Part shown: one piece after another, positions 9,916 through 18,800 of the stretch
Position numbering within the stretch: the stretch's first letter is position 1
Layout of the letters: the number at the start of each line of letters is the position of its first letter
Assembly (NCBI RefSeq): GCF_013214165.1
Contig: NZ_JABSSM010000021.1
Coordinates: forward strand, 62,001 to 126,000
Reading direction: 5' to 3'
DNA from: Shewanella sp.
GTDB lineage: Bacteria; Pseudomonadota; Gammaproteobacteria; Enterobacterales; Shewanellaceae
DNA: 64,000 bases
Position numbers and translations under genes: made by a program
Notes under the pieces: generated by a model
The model's database searches: none
Told to the model about the DNA's origin: nothing
What the model saw: the letters and a program-made list of their open reading frames with translations, nothing else

Positions 9916-10452
9916 TTAACGCCGTCTGTTTCTTCTTTTATTGCTGTGATTGTTACTGTAATGGGATTCTCGCGATTGAAATGGCAATGCCGTCGGCGCA
10001 AATTCCTTCATCGCTTTCCTATATACATCCCGCTTAAAGGACACAACTTGCCTAACCGGGTACCAGTAACTGACCCAACGCCAGTCATCGAACTCGGGGT
10101 GACCACAAGCATTGAGATTGATTGCACTCTCACTACTTTTCAACTGAAGTAAGAACCACTTTTGTTTCTGCCCAATACAGACAGGTTTACTATCTTGCCG
10201 AATCAAACGTTTAGGTAATCTGTAACGCAACCAAGAGCGAGTCGACGTTAAAATCTGAACATGTTCAGGTTTTAACCCCACCTCTTCATAGAGCTCTCTA
10301 TACATCGCCTCTTCAGGCGTTTCACCTTCATCAACTCCCCCTTGAGGAAATTGCCAGGAATGTTGGCCAAACCTTCTGGCCCACATTACCTGCCCAAAGA
10401 GATTACAGATAATGATGCCCACATTTGCGCGAAAGCCGTCACTATCAATCAC
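9916..10452 (-). CDS. rppH: RNA pyrophosphohydrolase RppH
   Basis: Nudix hydrolase that removes pyrophosphate from 5'-triphosphorylated mRNA and triggers RNase E decay. The full Nudix box is [22 protein letters not shown] (about residues 38-59). Flanking family-specific stretches are [17 protein letters not shown] and [17 protein letters not shown]. Length is 178 residues; the arginine/asparagine-rich tail ([13 protein letters not shown]) is variable in the family. ATG start at 10452. First gene of a likely rppH-ptsP unit. Confidence 0.95.
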   Translation of the reverse strand: MIDSDGFRANVGIIICNLFGQVMWARRFGQHSWQFPQGGVDEGETPEEAMYRELYEEVGLKPEHVQILTSTRSWLRYRLPKRLIRQDSKPVCIGQKQKWFLLQLKSSESAINLNACGHPEFDDWRWVSYWYPVRQVVSFKRDVYRKAMKEFAPTALPFQSRESHYSNNHSNKRRNRRR

Positions 10453-11154
10453 ATGGACTCCGTATTTAACAATTTCAATGTCACGATTGTTTCACAAAGC
10501 CGAGGCTGCGGCAAATGACATATACCTGATTAACTTTGGATAAAAAAGCCAAATGTTCACTTTTATCAACAGAAACCGATAACCAACCCCAATGATATCC
10601 ACAAAATCTGTGGATATCTCTGTTCTTAACTTATATATATGCCTTAAACAGTCAATAAAAAAGCAGGTTGCAATGTGTATTACCATTTAACCAACAGATA
10701 AAATAACGATAAATACCAATCAGTTACAGTCAAAAACAACTTACCAACCTAGTACGCACCTCATTAGAGAGCGTTTTTTAACCATAGTGGCTTTTTGAAT
10801 AACTCATAGCAACATTTTATTTGTTTATTCACAGGCTATGATAAAAGTCGGCTCATTATGATGAAAAATAGCTGTATTTATTGTTTGGCAAGCAATATTT
10901 TCCGACTTGGGTGACTAAAAAGTTGAGTTATCCAATTAATCTGTGGATAACTATGTTGGAAAAGTAGGGGCAAGAATAATGTAATCTAAAAATTGATGAT
11001 CAAGGGCAAAAAATACAGACAAATATATCAATTTTTTTAGTGACTTAAGTAAATATCCTGCGCAATAGTTATTAACAGCCCCCAGCGGGTACACTTATTA
11101 ACCAGATCTTTAAACTAACTGGTATTATCTAATATCTTAGGTAAAATCCATTAA
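10453..11154. promoter_or_regulatory. AT-rich divergent intergenic region with DnaA-box-like sites
   Basis: A 700-base gap between divergent rppH and mutH without a credible gene (the 64-residue minus-strand ORF here is AT-rich noise). It contains two sequences fitting the consensus DnaA box TTATNCACA: TTATTCACA at 10825-10833 and TTATCCACA (minus strand) at 10942-10950. Near-matches are TTATCAACA at 10563, ATATCCACA at 10595, TGTGGATAT at 10609 and TTATTAACA at 11069. Boxes and spacing are seen directly; DnaA binding is inference. Confidence 0.45.
10594..10618. repeat. Perfect inverted repeat (10-bp arms, 5-base loop)
   Basis: GATATCCACA and TGTGGATATC flank the loop AAATC. The arms are head-to-head DnaA-box-like 9-mers, each one base off consensus. 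Located about 140 bases upstream of the rppH start. There is no T tract, so it is more likely a protein-binding dyad than a terminator. Confidence 0.6.
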
Positions 11155-11829
11155 ATGAAAACAACACCCCCCTCTCCCAAAACAATAGAAGAACTGATGC
11201 AACGAGCCAACAGCATGGCAGGCCTGACTCTAGGCCAAGTTGCCGATTCTCACGGATTCACCACTCCAGCCGATCTTAAAAGAGATAAGGGCTGGGTGGG
11301 TCAGTTGATCGAATATGAACTCGGGGCACTTGCAGGTTCTAGACCTGAGCAGGATTTTCTGCATCTAGGGGTAGAGTTAAAGACGATCCCAATCGATGAC
11401 AAGGGGAAACCCCTCGAGACCACCTATGTGACTGTTGCCCCCTTAGTCGGTATACAAGGCCTGACTTGGGAAAAAAGTATTGTCTATCATAAATTGCAGA
11501 CCGTACTCTGGGTTCCGGTACAAGGAAACCGAAACATTCCGGTGGCCCAAAGACAGATAGGCACGCCCATCTTATGGTCTCCAGCACCAGATGAACTCGC
11601 GCTGCTGCAGCAAGATTGGGAAGAAATAATGGAATTCATTGCCATGGGGCAGGTACAAGAACTCACTGCCAGGCATGGTGAAGTGCTACAACTTAGGCCC
11701 AAAGGCGCAAATAGTCGCTCAGTAACCCAGAGCATAGGTAAAGACGGAGCCAAGAGATTGACCAACCCTAGAGGCTTTTATCTTAAAATCCCCTTCACGC
11801 AATCGATACTTAAGCGTTTTTTTAACTAA
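11155..11829 (+). CDS. mutH: DNA mismatch repair endonuclease MutH
   Basis: Nicks the unmethylated strand at hemimethylated GATC sites after MutS/MutL recognise a mismatch. The catalytic D...ExK triad is in [17 protein letters not shown] (about residues 60-76). Further family blocks are [13 protein letters not shown] and [14 protein letters not shown] at the C terminus. Length 224 residues is normal. ATG start at 11155. It implies a Dam-directed repair system in this organism. Confidence 0.97.
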   Translation: MKTTPPSPKTIEELMQRANSMAGLTLGQVADSHGFTTPADLKRDKGWVGQLIEYELGALAGSRPEQDFLHLGVELKTIPIDDKGKPLETTYVTVAPLVGIQGLTWEKSIVYHKLQTVLWVPVQGNRNIPVAQRQIGTPILWSPAPDELALLQQDWEEIMEFIAMGQVQELTARHGEVLQLRPKGANSRSVTQSIGKDGAKRLTNPRGFYLKIPFTQSILKRFFN

Positions 11830-11830
11830 A

Positions 11831-11876
11831 TATCATCCGATATCAACCGATATCAACCGATATCAACCGATATCAT
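11831..11876. repeat. 10-bp tandem repeat after mutH
   Basis: About 4.6 copies of TATCAACCGA (first and last copies carry TATCAT) begin 2 bases after the mutH stop. Looks like a simple slippage tract. No coding role. Confidence 0.85.
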
Positions 11877-11981
11877 CTTCATTTGACCAAGATCACAAAT
11901 ACTACTGGAAATCATAGGGTCATTTTCTATAGACTAGCGCATCCTGAACCAATAGACCTACGTTAGGAATAACTAGATACC

Positions 11982-13061
11982 GTGAGAGCACGTATACAAG
12001 CAAAAAAACTTATTTTTGCGATTACCGCCTGGTCAATAGCCATGGTCGCGTTTGTGTTTTTTAGGTATGCCCAAGCTCCGGATCTTCCTCAATGGGCGGT
12101 AGGAAGCGCAGATCTCGCCACACTCGCTATTTATATGGGGATCATATTTGGTAGCCTACATTGGTTGTCTAACCTGATTGCCGACTTCAGTGCTATTAAC
12201 AGGCTTCCATACATATTCTCGGTTATTTTTAAAGGCCTATTTCTACTGCTTGGTGCCACTACGCTCGCTTATATGACCCAGTTTTTGAACATGTGGGCCA
12301 TAGAAAACCATATGTCGACATTGAGGCAGATGTTGACTGCGCATATTCTTTACAGCCCCTCGTTCCAGGCTTTGATCGTCTACCTGGTCGTTGTCAGAGT
12401 CAGTTTAGCCTTTATCGAACAGATGGCACTCCTAGTCGGGCCCAGAGTATTGCTCAATATTGGTCTGGGTAAATACCATAAACCCAGATATGAACAGAGA
12501 TTATTTCTTTATTTAGACATGGTTGCCTCAACGACTCATGCCGAGACTTTAGGCGATTATCGCTTTAGTCGCTTGATCCAAGACAGCTTCAGCCTACTTT
12601 CTGACACTGTTGTCAACAATGAAGCCGAAATTTATCGATATATGGGCGATGCAGTCCTGATCCATTGGCCCTTAGAATACGGCGTTCAGAAAGACCGCAG
12701 CTTCAATATCTACTATGAATTCAGTCAGCAGCTTAAATGGCAACGGAAATATTTTGAAGAGCAATATGGATTTGTGCCTAAATTTAAGTGTGCGGCTCAT
12801 TGTGGTCAGGTTGTGGCTGCCGTCGTTGGCGTGCAGAAGCAAGAGATAAGCTTCTTCAGTGATGTATTAAACACCTTAGCCAGACTACAAGATCAATGTA
12901 ATCCTTTAGGGCAAAGAATGTTGATATCGGGCTCTCTCGCGTCCCGAGTAGATATGGATTCCAGCCAATATGAAATTACCAGCTTAGGACCCATCAAGCT
13001 CAAGGGTAAGCAGCACTCTACTGAAGTATTCAGTGTCGTGCCTAAATCCGATCTTGCTTAA
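11982..13061 (+). CDS. cyaC: Membrane-bound class III adenylate cyclase CyaC
   Basis: A 359-residue protein with four or five N-terminal membrane segments (about residues 8-150), followed by a class III cyclase catalytic domain from about residue 170. Catalytic hallmarks visible are the metal-binding LYLDMVASTTHAE and the RYMGDAVLIHWPL block. The position after mutH and facing oxyR matches the S. oneidensis membrane class III cyclase CyaC, described as feeding cAMP to CRP for anaerobic respiration. Start is a GTG at 11982. I did not test substrate-specificity residues, so guanylate cyclase activity cannot be formally excluded. Confidence 0.88.
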   Translation: MRARIQAKKLIFAITAWSIAMVAFVFFRYAQAPDLPQWAVGSADLATLAIYMGIIFGSLHWLSNLIADFSAINRLPYIFSVIFKGLFLLLGATTLAYMTQFLNMWAIENHMSTLRQMLTAHILYSPSFQALIVYLVVVRVSLAFIEQMALLVGPRVLLNIGLGKYHKPRYEQRLFLYLDMVASTTHAETLGDYRFSRLIQDSFSLLSDTVVNNEAEIYRYMGDAVLIHWPLEYGVQKDRSFNIYYEFSQQLKWQRKYFEEQYGFVPKFKCAAHCGQVVAAVVGVQKQEISFFSDVLNTLARLQDQCNPLGQRMLISGSLASRVDMDSSQYEITSLGPIKLKGKQHSTEVFSVVPKSDLA

Positions 13062-13112
13062 GGATTAACAAGACGAGTGCCATCAAGCAACCCAGTCAGA
13101 TGGCGATATAAA

Positions 13113-14024
13113 TTAGTTATCTTTCTGTTCCAATATATTTTGAATCGCTAAGCCTAAGGTTCTAAAGGTCAAGATACGACTCGATGTCTGACGCCACACC
13201 AGACCAATCTCTCTGTAAGGGGCTTCACCCGGAGGCTGCATCACTCTCAATTCAGTATCATTTAAGATCCCGGCATCGATAGCCATCTGAGGCAGAAAAG
13301 TCGTTCCAAGCTTACTGTTCACCATCTGCACTAAGGTATGCAGACTCGTTGCGGCAAACGGATTGACCTTAGCGCTATTAGCTAGCTCACAGGCGCTCAC
13401 GGCATGACCGGTAATACAGTGCTCAGCCTGTAGCAAAAAAATACTCTGATCGGGCAGAGATTTATAATCCAGGGGTTCGTGTATGACATCCGTCAGCTCC
13501 TCATGAACAACAAGCTTAAACGGGTCTATCCCCACCTTCATACTATGAAAGCCACTGGTATCCACGGGTAGAGCCAGCAGTAACAGGTCTAACTCGCCCT
13601 TCCCCAAGGCATCCAACAAACGCTCAGTGGTATCCTCTTTCAAGAATAAGGTTAAATCAGCATAGGTACTCTGACAATGCTTAACCACCTTACTCAACAA
13701 GAAGGGTGCTATCGTTGGAATACAACCGAGTCGGATATCTCCGGTCATAGGCTCGCCCTGATGTTTCACAAGCTCTACCAGATCGTCTACATCGGTCAGT
13801 AATTTTCTCGAACGCTGTACGACTTCCTCTCCAATGGCGGTGAAGATAAATGACTTATGATCACGCTCAATCAACTGATGCCCGAGTTGCTCTTCTAAAT
13901 TTTGAATACCACTCGAAAGCGTTGATTGGCTGACATGACTCACCTTGGCAGCTCTATTAAAATTCTGTTCTTGATGCAAATTAACCAAATAGAAAAGGTT
14001 TTTCAAACTGGGTAAATGTTTCAT
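13113..14024 (-). CDS. oxyR: Hydrogen peroxide-responsive regulator OxyR
   Basis: LysR-family regulator. The redox cysteine pair is visible in EHCITGHAVSACELA, with the 9-residue spacing of E. coli C199 and C208. The N-terminal helix-turn-helix is FNRAAKVSHVSQSTLSSGI. I take the ATG at 14024 (MKHLPSLKNLFYL, 303 residues) rather than the track's TTG at 14039; neither has a strong ribosome binding site. OxyR controls catalase and peroxidase genes, and in Shewanella acts as repressor and activator. Neighbours cyaC and hptA match the known Shewanella order. Confidence 0.93.
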   Translation of the reverse strand: MKHLPSLKNLFYLVNLHQEQNFNRAAKVSHVSQSTLSSGIQNLEEQLGHQLIERDHKSFIFTAIGEEVVQRSRKLLTDVDDLVELVKHQGEPMTGDIRLGCIPTIAPFLLSKVVKHCQSTYADLTLFLKEDTTERLLDALGKGELDLLLLALPVDTSGFHSMKVGIDPFKLVVHEELTDVIHEPLDYKSLPDQSIFLLQAEHCITGHAVSACELANSAKVNPFAATSLHTLVQMVNSKLGTTFLPQMAIDAGILNDTELRVMQPPGEAPYREIGLVWRQTSSRILTFRTLGLAIQNILEQKDN

Positions 14025-14171
14025 AAAATCGATTACCAATCACAATGTATATCCAAAATATCAATTTAACTTTACCACATAGGCCAAGTAAAGCGACTAA
14101 GCCTTAGCTCAAATATGTGAACAGAATCGACTTAAACCGTTAAAAAGAGGCCAAAATGTGATGCCACCTGT

Positions 14172-14420
14172 CGATACGATGGTGAAGAGTTCGACATCTT
14201 ACTGCCTAATACCTATATACAGGGAGCGGCACATGTTGCCCACCAGCTCAGCATGGCTGATAAGCAGCAAGCCCATTCTAACTTATATAGGTGTCAGCAT
14301 AAGCCAAGGGGTAGCCTACGTTTAGTACCAGGTGGTTTTTGAAGAGATGAAGCTTAGCGGATAAAGCCCTGTATCGAGCCAAAACTTAGGTCGTGATAGA
14401 TTCGAACGCACAACATTGAA
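14172..14420 (+). pseudogene. Remnant of a GGDEF diguanylate cyclase domain
   Basis: No ORF is called here, but frame-shifted translation gives RYDGEEFDILLPNTYIQG (the GG[DE]EF active-site strand and following helix), then after shifts GVSISQGVA (family VSIGVA) and ADKALYRAKT followed by LGRDRFE (family ADxALYxAKxxGRNR). The order and spacing are those of the C-terminal half of a GGDEF domain. It has at least two frameshifts, a stop and no start. A diguanylate cyclase gene has decayed between oxyR and hptA. Boundaries approximate. Confidence 0.75.
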
Positions 14421-14484
14421 GCCTCTCATATAAAAAGAGCAAGCCGAGTTCAATATTCTACGCCATCAGGATTGGTACCCAGGA

Positions 14485-14538
14485 CAAAAAAAGCCCCGAT
14501 GACCCAGTCTGTATCTCGGGTCATCGGGGCTCTTTTTT
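14485..14538. terminator. Bidirectional rho-independent terminator
   Basis: Perfect 14-bp stem AGCCCCGATGACCC / GGGTCATCGGGGCT (14492-14531), with A7 on the left and T6 on the right, so it works on both strands. It ends hptA transcription on the minus strand and would have ended the lost GGDEF gene on the plus strand. Confidence 0.93.
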
Positions 14539-14579
14539 ACCCCATACTTTAGCAAGAGGTAAGAATGCTTATTTAATGA

Positions 14580-14945
14580 TTAAGCTTTAGACTCTAAGTA
14601 TTGCTTAAGCTCGGCTAAGTCTTGGCTAGCATGATCGACGATGGCTTGTAACCAGACATCATGTTCAGTAGCCCAAGCAGCCTCTTCACCGTGTTGGAGT
14701 AACTGAGCAAATTGCTGTATTCGCTTTAGACCGACAGAACCCGCAGCCCCTTTAAATTTATGAGCTTCTGAGCATAATGTATCTTTATCTTGGGCTTCTT
14801 TGGCATTAACCAGATTACCAACATATTCTGGCATGAGTTGCTCAAATAACACGACACTCTTCAACAAGGTACCAGCACCTATGGCACTACAGTATTGTTC
14901 TAGTGTATTAAGATCCAAAATTGATTCTATTTCAGCTGTTGCCAT
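14580..14945 (-). CDS. hptA: Orphan histidine phosphotransfer protein HptA
   Basis: A 121-residue single-domain HPt protein with the phospho-acceptor histidine in SEAHKFKGAAGSVGL (about residue 62). Surrounding helices form the expected four-helix bundle. In S. oneidensis a stand-alone HPt next to oxyR (HptA) supplies the phosphotransfer step missing from the Arc sensor and passes phosphate to ArcA. Same neighbour and length here, so I infer the same role. It has its own terminator downstream. Confidence 0.88.
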   Translation of the reverse strand: MATAEIESILDLNTLEQYCSAIGAGTLLKSVVLFEQLMPEYVGNLVNAKEAQDKDTLCSEAHKFKGAAGSVGLKRIQQFAQLLQHGEEAAWATEHDVWLQAIVDHASQDLAELKQYLESKA

Positions 14946-15669
14946 CTTCAGGCACCTCTCAAAAATTTTGACTAGATTAAAGACGATTTACCACATAATA
15001 CCCGCTATAATTACTGGTGCAACTAATTGAGTGATATGTCAGTAAAAACCAATACTTTTTAACCATTCATTAACAGGTTGTTAATTAAATCTATTATTTA
15101 ACTGTAACTTCTTAGATTTAGAGGCGAGTTTATCTTAAAAGTTAAATAGCGGCCTTGTTCCCCCTTTGCTCTCAAGTCATTCACGATCGCCACCAGCCAA
15201 TCCCAACGAAATGCACACCATTGAGGGGCCTTTCGCATCTAAGATTAATTTTTTAAGCTTGCCACCAAATTGCTTCTTGCAAGTAACACCTAAGGTATTG
15301 ACCTAACGATCCAGTCCCACTCTTGACTCTATTATCCAAGAAAACAATCACCATATTTTAAGGCATTCACCCATAGCAAACATTGTGTTATATCAAACTC
15401 CTGACAGTCGAAAAGTTTTACTGTCAAACTTTTCGATTTAACTAAAAATAATGAGCTCGAGTTCCAAGTCAGGTTCACAATGTTACTTAAAGCACTCGTT
15501 ATGCATAAGTAATCACGCGATGAATTTAAGAATAATTCACTGCACATGCAAAAAAAATCACTTTCAATAAAATAATATATGAGCTTAGTTTTGTTAAAAT
15601 TTAGTAAAGCAAAAACAAGAAAAAGCTAAAATTCTTTTTATTCATAACGTTATACAGCAACTTCCACAG

Positions 15670-15685
15670 TTTACGTTAACGTAAA
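15670..15685. promoter_or_regulatory. 16-bp perfect palindrome, candidate LiuR-type operator
   Basis: TTTACGTTAACGTAAA is a perfect 16-bp dyad 163 bases upstream of the gltB start. It resembles the palindrome (ACGT-NN-ACGT core) described from memory for the MerR-family regulator LiuR, whose regulon in Shewanella has been proposed to reach amino-acid metabolism genes. The palindrome is certain; the regulator is inference. Confidence 0.55.
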
Positions 15686-15740
15686 GTGATTATCAAACCT
15701 GTATCTAACTGGCGGCAACTACCATATTTTATGCAATCAT

Positions 15741-15757
15741 TTGGTTTGACCTTTGCA
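15741..15757 (+). promoter_or_regulatory. Candidate sigma-54 promoter of gltB
   Basis: TTGGTTTGACCTTTGCA has GG and GC exactly 10 bases apart, matching the -24/-12 pattern (TGGCAC-N5-TTGCA) except in the CAC part. It lies about 90 bases upstream of gltB, a nitrogen-assimilation gene for which RpoN control is plausible. A chance match in AT-rich DNA cannot be excluded. Confidence 0.35.
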
Positions 15758-15847
15758 GTATCTAGGGGTAATTTGAATGGTTCGGGTGCATATATATAAC
15801 AAAAAATTCCCCGAGTAGTATTTTAGTTATAGTTTATGGAGTCGTGT

Positions 15848-18800
15848 ATGAGCTTGTATCACCCCAGTTTCGAGCGAGACAATTGCGGTTTTGGCCTAAT
15901 AGCCCAGATGGACGGTGAACCCAGCCACCGCATAGTAAGAACAGCAATTCAGGGGCTGGATCGTATGAAGCACCGCGGTGGTATTGCATCCGACGGTCGC
16001 ACAGGTGATGGCTGTGGCTTACTCATGCAAATGCCCGTTAAGTTCTTTGAAGCGGTTGCCGCAGAGAATGATTGGCATTTGAGTCGGAAATTTGCGGTCG
16101 GTGTATTTTTCCTCAATCAAGATGACAAATTAGCTCAAGCAGCCAAAGAACTTCTTGAGCGTGAGCTAGAAAAAGAAACTTTAAGTGTTGCCGGCTGGAG
16201 AAAGGTCCCCGTCAACCCTGAGGTGTTAGGTCCTATAGGTAAAGCGAGCCAGCCACAAATTTACCAGGCACTGATTAACTCCCCCATAGGTTGGCGGGAG
16301 AAGGATTTAGAACGTCGTCTTTATATGGCCAGACGACGTTTGGAGCAGCAACTGACTCACGATGAAGAGTTTTACGTTGCAAGTTTATCTGGTCAGGTAA
16401 TCGTCTATAAAGGCTTGATGATGCCGGCGGATCTACCGGAATTTTACCTCGACTTAGCCGATATCCGTCTCCAAAGCTCTATCTGTCTATTCCACCAGAG
16501 ATTTTCCACTAATACATCACCTAAATGGCCCTTGGCTCAGCCTTTTAGATATCTGGCCCACAACGGCGAGATCAACACCATAACCTGTAACCGTCAATGG
16601 GCACGTGCACGAGCCTACAAGTTCAATGCGCCTCTCTTGCCTGATCTTCAGCAAGCGGCGCCCTTCGTCAATGAAACGGGATCGGACTCCTCTTCTCTGG
16701 ATAACATGCTGGAGATGTTACTCGCCGGCGGCATGGACCTATATAGAGCCATGCGCTTGTTGATCCCACCAGCATGGCAAAGTAACCCGGAAATGGATGA
16801 AGAGCTCAAAGCCTTCTACGATTTCAACTCCATGCATATGGAGCCTTGGGATGGACCCGCTGGGATAGTGATGACTAACGGTAGGCATGTGGCCTGCGCG
16901 GTCGATCGCAATGGCCTGCGCCCATCACGCTATGTGATTACCAAGGATAGAATACTCACATTGGCCTCCGAAGTCGGAATATGGGACTACGCTCCAGACG
17001 AAGTCGTCGAAAAGGGTCGAGTCGGCCCAGGTGAGCTACTGGTGCTCGATACACTCAATGGTCAGCTGTATTCTTCATTTGAGATAGATAACGACCTTAA
17101 ACGTCGCCACCCATACAAGGAATGGATGGCCAAAAACAGTCGCACCCTGACACCTGCAGAAGATTTACCCAATGAGGCACAGGGAGTGAGTGAATTCAGC
17201 GATGAACAACTGCTGCAATATCACAAGCAATTTGGCTATTCGCGGGAAGAGTTGCAAGATGTCATCTGGGTCCTCGCCCAAAAAGGCGAAGAGGCCACGG
17301 GATCTATGGGTGACGATACGCCTATGGCCGTATTGTCGAAGAAATCCCGTACTATATACGACTATTTCAGACAAAAATTCGCCCAAGTCACTAACCCTCC
17401 CATAGATCCATTGAGAGAGAAGCACGTGATGTCTCTCACCACATGCGTCGGCAGAGAGCAGAACTTATTTAATGAGACGACTGGGCATGCCTATCGTGTC
17501 ATGTTTAACTCACCGGTATTACTTTACAGTGATTTCAATCAGCTCATGGCCTTGGACTCTATGTATTATCGTGCCAACACCATAGATCTGAACTATGACT
17601 TGAGTGAAGGATTAGAGCAGGCAATCACTCGAGTCTGTGACGAATCCGAGAGACTGGCCAGAACAGGAACCACCCTACTCATCTTATCCGACAGAGCCAC
17701 CGACAAGTCTAAACAGGTTATTCCTGCTGCCATGGCCGTAGGGGCCATACAGCACGTACTCGTCAACAAGAGTCTACGTTGTGACACCAATATCGTGGTT
17801 GAAACCGCGACCACGAGAGATCCGCATCATTTTGCCGTGCTGCTCGGATTCGGTGCCACAGCCATCTACCCCTATCTGGCCTATGAATCTATCTGCGCCC
17901 TTGCGAGGAAGAGCAATATTGCCGACACTCGCAAATTGATGCTCAATTTCCGTCAGGGCATCGATAAGGGTCTGAGAAAGATCATGTCGAAAATGGGCAT
18001 TAGCACAGTTGCCTCATACCGTTGTAGTCAACAATTTGAGGCCATAGGCCTGGCAAGCGAAGTTGTTGATCTCTGTTTCAATGGCGTGATAAGCCGTATC
18101 CAAGGGGCCAGCTTTGACCTGCTTGAGCAAGATCAGGTCAAGCTGCATAAAATCGCGTTCCAGGCACATCAGCCTCTCAGCCAAGGGGGATTGTTAAAAT
18201 ATGTCGCAGGGGGCGAGTATCACAGCTTCAACCCAGATGTAGTCAACACGCTTCAGGCTTGCTTGAAAGACAAGGATTACCCCACTTATAAGCGCTTCAC
18301 CGAGCTGGTAGACCAGCGTCCGGTCGCGACACTAAGAGATCTCATCGAAGTTAAGGGAGAGCTGCCAGCGGTCGCACTAGACAGTGTCGAGCCGGCCACT
18401 AATTTATTCACCAGATTTGACAGTGCGGCCATGAGTATTGGCGCACTCAGCCCTGAGGCGCACGAAGCGCTCGCTGTTGCGATGAATCGACTCGGCGGCC
18501 GTTCTAACTCGGGTGAAGGCGGAGAAGATCCACGTCGTTTCAACACCGAAGGCAACTCCAAGATCAAGCAAATAGCCTCTGGGCGCTTCGGTGTCACGGC
18601 CCATTATTTGGTTAATGCCGAAGTGTTACAGATCAAGATCGCCCAAGGGGCAAAACCCGGTGAAGGCGGTCAGCTCCCCGGTGATAAGGTGAGCGTCGAG
18701 ATCGCGGGTCTGCGTAACGCCAAACCAGGAGTCACATTAATATCGCCACCACCGCACCATGATATTTACTCGATTGAAGACTTAGCCCAGCTGATTTTCG

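Larger units (their letters stand above)
14946..15847. other. Long intergenic region hptA-gltB
   Basis: About 900 bases without a convincing gene. It holds the hptA promoter, the gltB control region (palindrome at 15670, sigma-54-like element at 15741) and a GC-richer stretch at 15140-15320. The minus strand of that stretch reads LGVTCKKQFGGKLKKLILDA without a start, possibly a decayed coding fragment I cannot identify. The 71-residue ORF at 15332-15547 is not supported. Confidence 0.5.

Noticed and set aside
10492-10686. 64-residue minus-strand ORF between rppH and mutH
   Set aside because: AT-rich, overlaps the DnaA-box/dyad region, no ribosome binding site and no protein-like composition.
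15140-15320. Possible transposase remnant on the minus strand
   Set aside because: A readable stretch without start exists, but I could not match it to any transposase motif, so no call is made.
15332-15547. 71-residue minus-strand ORF upstream of gltB
   Set aside because: Low complexity and Ser/Leu-rich from AT bias; no ribosome binding site; no recognisable domain.
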